DNA of 64,000 nt, taken from assembly GCA_013368315.1 (NCBI GenBank), contig JAACJM010000137.1, positions 163,288 through 227,287 on the forward strand. Reading direction: 5' to 3'. Source of the stretch: Tetrapyrgos nigripes (lineage: Eukaryota > Basidiomycota > Agaricomycetes > Agaricales > Campanellaceae). The position numbers were made by a program, and so were the translations under genes. Positions 11,401 through 19,775 of this stretch are shown here, one piece after another (position 1 is the stretch's first letter; every line of letters begins with the position of its first letter). The notes under the pieces were generated by a model. That model ran no database searches and was not told the DNA's origin. It was given only the letters and a program-made list of their open reading frames with translations.

Positions 11401-11690
11401 ATGCTGAAAGAGACACAAACAAGAGAAAGTGATTGCGGTCTGGGGATCTTTTGGTGTCGCTGGATACCACAATGTTCTGATGAGTTGAGTACGATGCTCT
11501 AGGGTCCCTCGACAGTGAGAGAAGTTGATGTGAACGTGATGGATACCATTAGTGTGGAGCACAGTAAAATTGTGATGAGCTGAACAGGGATTAAAGCATC
11601 TGGACTGTGGCTGATGACCCAATTGAACTCGTAGACCCAAGTCATATAGATTGGCACCCTCAAAAAAGTGGCCACATGAGAAGTTGTTCT
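8500..11690 (-). pseudogene. KDZ (Kyakuja-Dileera-Zisupton) transposase, two premature TGA codons
   Basis: Exons on the minus strand reproduce the KDZ family in order: CGHFFEGANLYDLGLRVQLG with a Cys-rich follow-up (about 11690-11600); RTLWYPATPKDPQTAITF and GKLPAYDYYRGL (about 11480-11360); LFLALDANFRLRNR (about 11000); a CSG...GVCCGRHRMW region and GDLQKGER (about 10800-10650); VSYDISCQWSRNFWSRM and PKFHLRAHQPKC (about 10530-10390); GWALTNKAAAQTKEMGPGAR (about 10310-10250); then coiled-coil, RKR-rich and Trp-rich C-terminal exons down to 8503. Introns are short with GTGAGT/GTAAGT donors (for example near 10848 and 10203). Two in-frame TGA codons interrupt conserved stretches: after LRDEDC (about 9164) and in LR*KEEV (about 8830). 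Apart from these I find no large deletion. KDZ elements are cut-and-paste transposons common in Agaricomycetes. I could not identify the element's ends. Confidence 0.85.
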
Positions 11691-11787
11691 AACGCTTCTG
11701 GCTCCTCCAAAAAGCTGAGCAGCTAGTACACCAGGCATGATGCCATGTTCACTGTAGTAAGCCAGTCAACAGAATATTTCGCGACAA

Positions 11788-12200
11788 TCAATGTACTACA
11801 TACATGGTTCGGAATCGTGGTAGTGCTGTCACCTCAGCCGAACCGGCAGGATAAGCACGAACAACATCACTTGGATCTACAGCAAACTCGATATCTCCCT
11901 GAAAATCTGCGGCTTTGTACAAAAAAAACATGTTTGAAATGACCGGATCAGGACAATTGCGGGGCCCTTGCAACACGGATTGGCCCTCAAGGACCTGGGC
12001 ATATTCCTCCAGAGCGGCTTCAAAAGATGGGTAGGCCTTGCGAAAGGTGTCTTTCACTCCGACGACCAACGAATCAGCAATGGACCTACAAGTGGAAAAG
12101 ATCAATTAGCATAGATAACCACATACGGGTCCCTGCATAGATTTATGGGTGTACTCACGGATGGGCAAAAAAGCCTACACGGGCTCCCACAATGCATTTT
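11788..12200 (-). CDS. Possible viroplasmin / RNase H1 N-terminal-like domain exon pair
   Basis: An exon ending CIVGARVGFFAHP (about 12200-12159) joins through a GTGAGT...GTAG intron (12158-12086) to SIADSLVVGVKDTFRKAYPS, followed by FEAALEEYAQ. This pattern (G-x-R-x-G-x-F, then G-V-x-x-x-x-x-K-x-[YF]-x-[ST], then an A-rich helix) resembles the RNase H1 N-terminal (caulimovirus viroplasmin-like) hybrid-binding domain found in many fungal hypothetical proteins. The frame ends with a stop at 11788. Upstream exons are unclear; the frame before 12200 hits a stop unless another intron is present. It could be the 3' part of a separate gene or an upstream part of the KDZ unit. Confidence 0.35.
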
Positions 12201-13483
12201 GCCAGTGATCATACACTTGTTCACATGATGGAGGCTCTTTCCAGGCGTAGTATACACTGTAGAGGGTTGGGACCTGTATGGCTGGGGGTAGACTGGATCT
12301 GGGGAGTTGGTAACCGATTTTCGAGCATGGAGAGAGCGCGCGATGCTAAGAGTTGAGTTCAGATGAAAAGATGTCGAGTTTGCCATGGGAGCCACGCTGA
12401 CATTTGCATTACCAGAGACGAGATGGGGAGGCTGGTCCCTAGTTGGAGTCAGTTGCTCTGAGGAGCCCAACGAGATCCCAGCTGTGGTAGCATTCTCGAT
12501 CACCACAGTGTTCTGCAGATTAGCAATGTAAATGGTCAGTGCTGCAAGTGAGATCAGAACTAAAACACAGTGACCCAAACGTAAAAGTACTTGCAAGCAC
12601 CAGGGGTCAAAGTGATATAGTGATGAGGAGGCGTACTGGTCATCGTTGTAGGGAATGAAATCAGACTAAGTTCAGAATTCGACAGTCAACGAAGTCACAT
12701 GTAGCAAACAGATGCAAACAAAAGTTTTATGATACCGATATTCAAATACAGGCCTACACATATCCAAGTGCCAGGGTCTGAGGCTACGCTATTACTTTGG
12801 GGACGACCACATGTGCACAAACGTCTTTGGTGCATTGATACCGATATTGAAATACAGGCCTCTATCTAAGCTATTCCTTTGGGGATGACTACATGTGGGT
12901 TTTGGTCGGCACAGTGGCACTGGTGCAGAAACTTCTGACAAGAAAGATCATAAGAGATGCAAATGGGATTATGTACTGCTGTGATCAGAAATGGTTTCCA
13001 TGACCTGGAGATCTCGATATCACTGCAGAGCGTTTAGGGAACGGTCGAAAGCACTTTGAGGAAAAACTTACCATTCCCCCTTCTGCAATACCGGAAAAGC
13101 TTGCTTGGCGCATGTGCAGCGGTCTATCTGTCTAGGGCAGCCACTCTGAAATGACAATTAATGGCAGTGTACTACTAGAACAAGAATTGGATAGGCATAC
13201 CTTTCTCTCTGACTCACCTGTTAGTGCCATTAAGTTTTGACCAGATGACATGATGGGGTTTGATAGACGTTGCGACAAAATACGGTTAGATTTATATAGT
13301 GGAACTATGCAAGCCCCTATTTGTTCATGTCACTAGCTAGTAGGGCCTGCTATCCCTCTGATACTGCAACTTTCTGCGATCATGCAGACGAGCAAGCTCT
13401 TCAACGCTAACCATAGTAGCACACTGCATATCCTCTACCCAGCCAACATACATCCGCGCCTCACCAGTCCAATGTTCGATTTG
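12201..13483. other. No supported gene; imperfect direct repeat inside
   Basis: A unit starting TGATACCGATATTCAAATAC at about 12731 recurs at about 12835 and shares a later segment (TTTGGGGA followed by ACATGTG). It is a roughly 105-bp imperfect direct duplication. The open frame 12102-12596 on the minus strand is low in coding character. Confidence 0.5.
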
Positions 13484-14106
13484 TCAGCATGCCTTTGAGA
13501 CCCCTTCTCGCTGATAAACCGTTGCTCCCATCTTTGAGAAGTCCTCCACAATTTTGGTGAGAACTCTTGAAGTCTCCTCGAGAACATTCAGAGAAGCATG
13601 GATGTTGCCCGTGTATTTATTGAACAGCATTTCAAACCACTTGAACGGTGTCGGCTGCAGCTGTCCCATCATATTGTCGTATCGAGTCTTGGCTTGCTTG
13701 AGGATCCTTGCGCTATAGGTATATCCGTATAATTGACGTACATCCATATACATATGTATGTAGACAAACCTAGGCCAATCAGAATGGTGCATAAGTACAT
13801 TTAGGATGCAACAATACCGGAAAGCAGACACACCTAGACTCTGGTGGCATAGTTTCCGATGCCTTTCTGCTACGCCTTGAGTGCTCCGCCTCCTTCAGTC
13901 GCTGCTCAGTCTGCTTTCTTTGTGTTTTCCTGTATGTCTTACGGCAAGCTTTATTGATGTGCGTGGCATTGCTGGAAAGAGTGTATTAATTTGCGAGGAA
14001 CACCTGAAGAACGAGCGAGACCATACCTGGCATAGTGTTTAGTGCTTTTACAGCGATTTGCCAGCAGTCGTTCTTCCTTGGTGCGATAGAGTTTGGGTCG
14101 AGGCAT
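13484..14106 (-). CDS. Hypothetical basic protein beginning MPRPKLYRTKEE
   Basis: Likely exons are 14106-14027, 13971-13834 and 13769-13484, with GTATGG...CCAG and GTGTGT...CTAG introns. All three join in frame. The N-terminal 26 residues (MPRPKLYRTKEERLLANRCK and on) followed by a Lys/Arg-rich helix resemble a motif (RPKLYxTxEEKxxANRxK) that I recall from many short basidiomycete hypothetical proteins; it looks like a DNA-binding basic region but I know of no assigned function. The C-terminal half is acidic/helical (SLNVLEETSRVLTKIVEDFS). The ATG at 14106 was chosen over 14157 because the motif starts there. Confidence 0.5.
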
Positions 14107-14900
14107 GAGCGTCCAAATAGAAAAGCACATAACAAGCCCTGCAAATAGTGATTTCATCTGACTTTTTCATTTCTTCAAATTTGTTCCTCAAAAAACTCTT
14201 ACTACAGCTTTGAGATGAGCTGAGATGGAATATAGCATTTTCTAAGGCTTGCTCTCATCGAGTGAGCCCCCACTGACAAAGTTCAACCCTCAAGCTGGTG
14301 AGGACTGTGTGTCAACATGCTCTAATGATGCTTAATGCTTATGGCTACTTGCTCTGGACTATACTCGATCTTAGTATCAAATCGCCCATTATGGTAAGTG
14401 GGCCAAACATATGTATATGTACTTCAGCAGATAAACGAGTGTCAATATGGCCCCCGTGCTTCGTGAAAAATCCTCTCGTCATACCAAACTATCTCACCCA
14501 TCACCTTACAGCCCACGTCTCCCTCTGGTCTCTGGCTGTGCTTCTTCTGCGAGAATGGATCTTGCTGAGCCTCACAACGACACACTTGATGGTATTTTTT
14601 GTGGAGAGCAGGTTGAGAAGCAGTGGCATGGTGTCGGCAGTGCGTGTCCCCGCTTCTGGGACTTCGCAGTGGCAGGAGTAGGTGAGATACCATTGTACGT
14701 CGATGTTTCGTTTCTATTTTTTCAGTCTAGCTCTTGACCATTGCAACCGTGGTGCGTAGGGATATTCGAGTGCCTCGGGAATTCTGGTTTCCCAGAATTC
14801 CCCATGGCTTGTGCGAGGGTAGACAGTGGTTGCAGCAGTACTTAACCACCATGCTTAGTGCACCAACGACTGAGGACGACTATGGCCAAGACCGAGATTA

Positions 14901-15113
14901 CAGTGGGTCAAAAAATTGTCCACATGTTTCGCATTTTTGGAAAGATTGCCAATTTAAGCAATACTGAGTAGAGATATTAAAATGTGGTCAGTGATGGGCA
15001 GAAAGCCCTTGATAAACGCTACAATATTCTGTCTGTTTTGTCTTATTTGGCTTAAAACTCATGGAGATATGACTGATTTAAAATGGTATGTCATTTGGAC
15101 AATTTTTTGACAT
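14901..15113 (+). repeat. Left inverted repeat of the Tc1-like element
   Basis: Pairs with 16315-16527 at about 90% or better by eye. The outer motif TCAAAAAATTGTCC recurs inverted at the inner end (GGACAATTTTTTGA, about 15098-15111). Confidence 0.92.
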
Positions 15114-15140
15114 GCAAGTGAAAATACAGAAAGTGCTAGC

Positions 15141-16157
15141 TCAGTACTTGGTATGCCCTCCTTTGGCCTTCAACACAGCCTCAATCCTTCTAGGCATGCT
15201 CCTGATCAATTTCTGACAATCTTCTTCTGTGATTTCATCCCACTTTTCAGCTGCTCTGTCCCATATTTCCCAAACTCCAGAGGGTGCTGTGTCATATCCA
15301 TTGAGCTTGTGTTTGAGGGTTGTCCAGAGGTGTTCAATGGGGTTCAGGTCAGGAGATTGAGCAGGCCAGCTCATGCAATGGATGTTGTTGTCTTCAAACC
15401 ACTTGGTGGCCAGTTTTGACTTGTGTTTAGGATCATTGTCTTGCTGAAAAATGGCCACCTCTGGATCAACACCCAAAATATCCATGCTCTCCAGAAGGTT
15501 GTTCTCCAAAATGTCCACATACTGCTCTGCATTCATCCTGCCCTCCACCTCTGCCATGTTTCCAACTCCTTCCCACCCCATACATCCCCACACCATGATA
15601 TTTCCTCCTCCAAATTTGACTGTTTCCACCACATTTCTCTCTCCCAAGGATTCACCCTTCCTCCCCCACACATACTGCTGTCCATCTGACCCATATCGAT
15701 TGATTTTAGTCTCATCTGACCAAATAACCCTTTTCCAGTCATCCACAGTCCAGTTTCTGTACTTCTGTGCAAGTTTTAAACGAGCCTTCCTGTGAGCTGC
15801 AGTGAGTTTGGGCTTCTTCTTCGTTTTAGATGTGTCCACATCATGCCTGAGAAGGGAATTTCGAATGGTTTGGGTGGAGACAGGTTGGTCAAGGAGGGGA
15901 TTGATGTTTCTGGCCACTTCTGTAGCATTTTCAGCTTTGCCAGTGTTGATTTGTTGGATAGCAGCACGTTCATCAGTGGTAGACAGCTTTCTAGGACGCC
16001 CTGCTTGATGGTTCTCCTTGTCAGGATACATCTCTTTGGCCAGAGAAGCAATCTTTGACTTGGATACCCCAGTTTTAGCAGAGATTTCCCTGGATGAAGC
16101 AGAAGTTTGGAGGAGAGAGAGGATATTGTCTTTCTGGGTGGATGTGATGGGTCTCAT
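15141..16157 (-). CDS. Tc1-like transposase, intact, 338 aa
   Basis: An uninterrupted frame from ATG 16157 (MRPITSTQKDNILSLLQ). Reading could begin at 16247, but the family normally starts near this motif and Tc1 transposases are about 340 aa. The N terminus has paired helix-turn-helix segments (REISAKTGVSKSKIASLAKE; TQTIRNSLLRHDVD) separated by a GRPRK AT-hook-like motif. Catalytic residues: VIWSDETKINRYGSDG (first Asp), AIFQQDNDPKHKSKLATKW (second Asp) and SWPAQSPDLNPIEHLW (Glu), with 34 residues between the second Asp and the Glu. Nothing essential appears to be missing, so this copy could be active. A TATATAAGG sequence lies about 40 bp upstream of the start. Confidence 0.95.
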   Translation of the reverse strand: MRPITSTQKDNILSLLQTSASSREISAKTGVSKSKIASLAKEMYPDKENHQAGRPRKLSTTDERAAIQQINTGKAENATEVARNINPLLDQPVSTQTIRNSLLRHDVDTSKTKKKPKLTAAHRKARLKLAQKYRNWTVDDWKRVIWSDETKINRYGSDGQQYVWGRKGESLGERNVVETVKFGGGNIMVWGCMGWEGVGNMAEVEGRMNAEQYVDILENNLLESMDILGVDPEVAIFQQDNDPKHKSKLATKWFEDNNIHCMSWPAQSPDLNPIEHLWTTLKHKLNGYDTAPSGVWEIWDRAAEKWDEITEEDCQKLIRSMPRRIEAVLKAKGGHTKY

Positions 16158-16314
16158 GATTTGATGAGGGCTATAGAACAACTGGATGCCCTTATATATG
16201 GTCCAGCTGGCAGCTATGATATCATTATGATGTAGCCATTGCATCATTGTACAACTCCACTTATGATGTCATCTATGAGACATCACATAGTTACAATACT
16301 GATTTTGAAGTGGC

Positions 16315-16527
16315 AACTCAAAAAATTGTCCAAATGACATACCATTTTAAATCAATCATATCTCCATGAGTTTTGAGCCAAATAGGACAAATAAACCAGA
16401 TTATTGTAGCTCTTATCACGGGCGTTCTGCCCATCACTGACCACATTTCAATATCTCTACTCAGTATTGCTTAAATTGGCAATCTTTCCAAAAATGCGAA
16501 ACATGTGGACAATTTTTTGACCCACTG
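16315..16527 (-). repeat. Right inverted repeat of the Tc1-like element
   Basis: Reverse complement of 14901-15113 with scattered substitutions. It includes the same inner inverted motif (TCAAAAAATTGTCC near 16319). Confidence 0.92.
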
Positions 16528-17050
16528 TACATGGACGCTGAGTTTGCTGAAATGTTTGCAAAGGGTCTCCAATGCCGTGCTGACATCTGGAATGCCACTT
16601 ACTCTTGGTGGGACCCCCCCACAGACTGTAAACTGCTCCCAGGAGAGCCACTCGAGCCTAAGGAATGGTTTCGTATGAATGGTGAGCATCTCACATCACA
16701 CCATTGATTTTAATTTGTCTGAACATGCGATTTTTGTGGCAGCCCAGCGGTGCCACGAGTACGGACCAACCCCCTACTTCTCAGGCTTCCAGATAGAATG
16801 TCGCCGGAAATTATACTTCCCCATCGCCGAAGACATGCATGAGCTTGTGCACATCGAATCTTTCATCCTCAAACTCGCCAGAGCACACAGTGCTGAAGTA
16901 GAGGGAAAATTTTGTGAGGACTTGCGTTCTCGGTTACAGGCTGCTAATCAGCGCTGCCATGAGGTTTGTCTAGAGCTAGCAGCATTGAAGGACATTTCGA
17001 AAGATCTCTTTTATCTTACAGTGGTCGCTTTGATTATTTGTAAGAAATAG

Positions 17051-17980
17051 CTATACGTTTTATAAACATGTCTACGATACGATGGTTCATTTCTGTAGGT
17101 TGGCAATTGTGGCGTCGAGGGCAGGGCCACAATACGAGGCGTTAGAAAACTTTTCAATCACAGTTTTCAATCACCTCTATGCAATTATCAAATGCTAAAC
17201 CGTTCATGTGTCACCCTCGTTAAACATCAATCTTAGATTTCGCAGCACATAGATGTACACACCCATATCTCAAAGGGTATACGTAGGGAACTCCGATCTC
17301 CTGCCTGAGACTTCCCCTGCGTCTGATCTCCAATTAGTGATGTGGGAAGTGGATTGCGCTATCAATCATGGAAGGCTTGGTACTTCCTGGGACTTCGTCC
17401 CAATGCAAGAGAAAGAGATTGAATTCTTGGTGTGTGTAATGTGTAGTGACATGGAAACCATATCCATATGCTGCAGGTCAGTCTGATATCGGAATGGCAG
17501 AACTGGAAAACATACGCCTGGAAGAACTGCTTTACTCCAGTTGGCTGCTCCACAAAACACAATGTCTTGGTAGAAAGATAGGGCCAATCACTTCCACACG
17601 CTGCGTTTCAGCCTGGTATCCGAATGTCAGACCATCAAGTATATTGATGGTACGTGTGCCTGGCTCGAGAATCATATGGTGCGAAATCAGCCTCATATCC
17701 GGACGGCGGAGCCGGGACCTATGCATATGAAAATCTGTGAATTTACTTCAGTCCAGTTGGGTGCTCCACAATTTTGCGCGGCTATTGGGAGCCATATAGA
17801 GATATCAGCCTATATCTGAATGTCAGTAACTATACCTGCTTTAATTGCACTATCCCAGATATTGTTTAACCCACCTATGACGTGCTAGTACGGAAAGTCA
17901 ATTCGTTCTTGAAATTTCTCGAACTTTCTATCCATCACGTGACTGACACGGTACCGTTTCCAATTTGCATCTAAGTCTTT
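17051..17980. repeat. Degenerate dispersed repeats, no gene
   Basis: The motif CAGnCTnnTATCnGnATGnCAG recurs at about 17478, 17608, 17691 and 17806. TTTACTCCAGTTGGCTGCTC at about 17531 is echoed by TCCAGTTGGGTGCTCCACAA at about 17750. This looks like a decayed tandem satellite. No conserved coding frame is seen. Confidence 0.5.
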
Positions 17981-18215
17981 TGTTGGAATTTAATGATAAC
18001 AATCAAATTACTAAGCTATTATGCATACGGCATCAATCAGGTACTGCAGACATACGGTCAAATGATCATACAGATATACTTAGACTATTTATATTATTAT
18101 ACTACTCTGATTAATGATATATACTTGAGAGTCAAGCGAGATACGTTTGCACACTCTTACTCCCCACTTTGTGACTCTCGCTAAGACTATTCGCTAAGAT
18201 AACCTAAGTCTAATA
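17981..18215 (+). repeat. 5' LTR of copia-2, 235 bp
   Basis: Its last 94 bp (from TACTTGAGAGTC, 18122) recur at 23432-23525 with two substitutions. The primer-binding site follows directly. Confidence 0.92.
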
Positions 18216-18229
18216 GGTTATGGGCCCCG
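18216..18229 (+). promoter_or_regulatory. Primer-binding site matching the half tRNA-iMet primer
   Basis: GGTTATGGGCCCCG lies directly after the 5' LTR. It is nearly the same as the Drosophila copia site, which pairs with the anticodon-region fragment of initiator tRNA-Met rather than its 3' CCA end. The same 14 bases follow the 5' LTR of the other copia element (47042). Confidence 0.8.
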
Positions 18230-18308
18230 CCTAGCTTGCTATAACTTCGATAAACACTTGTTCTACTCTGCTTTACTCTCTACTCGTACTCTGTTCCTGG
18301 ACTAGTAT

Positions 18309-19775
18309 ATGACTAGTCGACAAACTCGATCTCAAGGATCAGCCCCAGATATCCCACTTCCTACTACCAGTCGCCACTCTAGTGCACACCCCTCTGGTAC
18401 CCAAACTCCTACTCCGCCTGTATCATCTACTTCGCAAGCACAACCACCTGATCCTCTCTTCCAAAACCCTCTTCCATTCCCACTTGATCCCATTATGTCT
18501 GATGCTGGCGAAAATACTAGGACTGATGTCCGGGATACTGCCCCTACTCCATCATCATCTCCTCCATCTACCCCTACTTCGTCGGTCGCATTATCTATGC
18601 CCGAAAATACAAACCCCAACTACGTGATGCCGCTCAGCGACATCAACAAAGCTTTTGATTCCCTGACAGTTCTTACTGGCAGTGAGAATTGGAAGATGTG
18701 GTACTTCCGCGTTAATAACGCTTTACGGGTGATTCGTCACCAACACTTTAAAAGTTCCGGGTTACATCCTGGTAATACTGTCAAACTAGCCTGTTTTAAC
18801 GCTATTACAGGCAAGATTGATGATAAAATCATGATCCACTACATCGAAGAGTCGGATGCGATAGAGCTTATCAAGAAGCTCAAGCAACGTTTCGACCCTT
18901 CATCCACAGTTCAAGAGTCTAACGAGCTGTGGAAACTCTTCAACTTACGTAAACCAGTCTGGGAGTTTGATAAGCTCCTCGACGAAGCTCAGGATCTGTG
19001 GGCTTCTATCAAGAAGAGAGACATAGATGTCTCAGATCAAGTTTTTTACTCAGCTCTAGTGGGGATTATTCCTCCACACTATCACTTTGTTCGCAGTTCT
19101 TACGAAGCAACTGTGGATACAGCTGCAGCTACATGGGATGCCACTACTGCAGCTGAAGGGGAGAAACCCGTATAAAGAGCTGTTGACCTCATTGCGCGAC
19201 TAAAGAAGGAATTCACCAACTATCGTTTGAGCAATGCTCGAACGTACCCTTCGAAGAAGTCCGACAAGAAGTCCAGTAGCACTAGTCAAGGTGGTGCTCA
19301 ACGATCGGACAAGTCAAAAGGGGAATGTGCTAACGCCACAGCGCCGTACCAGAAGCCTTCTGATGGCAAAAAGGATCGGAAGTGCTTCAACTGCAACAAG
19401 ATGGGTCATACGACCCAGACGTGCCCAGAACCGTGGACTGAAAAGTCCAAAGAAGCTATGAAGAAGAAAGGGATTACTAAACAATCCAACAAAGGCAAGA
19501 CCAAGGAGAATGCATCAGTTGCCATCTCCATGCCTGCGTCTTCTTCTTCTCAAATTGCGACTACGTCAACTTCGCAATCGGACTGGGTACAGTCGATTTC
19601 TTCGGGCGACGTTGAGATGGAAGACTCAGAGACTCCAGTGAGTCATCATATTCCCTACCTGCTTTTACCGCGATCTCTGACCAAGATCATACGCATATCA
19701 TTGATTCTGGTGCTACTATACACTGTACACCATATCTTAACTTACTTTTTAACGTTCATACTATGCCTGCCATAA
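18309..19775 (+). pseudogene. copia-2 gag (UBN2-like capsid plus zinc knuckle) with an in-frame stop
   Basis: The frame starts at 18309 with a Pro/Ser/Thr-rich N terminus, then a copia-type capsid domain (LTGSENWKMWYFRVNNALR; LKQRFDPSSTVQESNELWKL). A TAA at 19173-19175 interrupts the frame directly before RAVDLIARLKKEFTNYRLSN, which continues in the same frame to a CCHC zinc knuckle (CFNCNKMGHTTQTC, about 19384-19425). After about 19616 the protease-coding frame is a different one, so this frame loses meaning before its stop at 19775. Confidence 0.88.

Larger units (their letters stand above)
14901..16527 (-). mobile_element. Complete Tc1-like transposon, 1,627 bp
   Basis: Ends CAGTGGGTC and GACCCACTG are flanked by TA (14899-14900 and 16528-16529). 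Inverted repeats are about 213 bp. It contains one uninterrupted transposase gene on the minus strand and nothing else. Length, TA target and single DD34E gene fit the Tc1 group. Confidence 0.96.
14447..17050 (+). pseudogene. Hypothetical host gene split by a Tc1-like insertion
   Basis: Left part: an exon starting near 14447 (ending around FAVAGVG at about 14680), an intron to an acceptor at about 14730, then an exon reading TIATVVRRDIRVPREFWFPR up to 14900. Right part: 16530 onward reads MDAEFAEMFAKGLQCRADIW to a GTGAGC donor at about 16681, then an exon from about 16742 (QRCHEYGPTPYFSGF) to the stop at 17048-17050. Removing 14901-16529 gives an uninterrupted frame (GAT TAC ATG GAC) across the junction, so the transposon landed in a coding exon. 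The product is unknown; the C-terminal part looks helical (DLRSRLQAANQRCHEV). The exact 5' start is uncertain. Confidence 0.55.

Noticed and set aside
12102..12596. Membrane protein frame with an N-terminal hydrophobic stretch
   Set aside because: The better-supported reading at its end is the viroplasmin-like exon in another frame, and the remainder has low coding character.
15153..16058. Plus-strand frames inside the Tc1-like transposase
   Set aside because: They are antisense readings of the intact minus-strand transposase.
19600..19660. Programmed -1 frameshift between gag and pol of copia-2
   Set aside because: No X-XXY-YYZ slippery heptamer or clear downstream hairpin seen in the overlap, and the copy already carries two nonsense codons, so damage is more likely.
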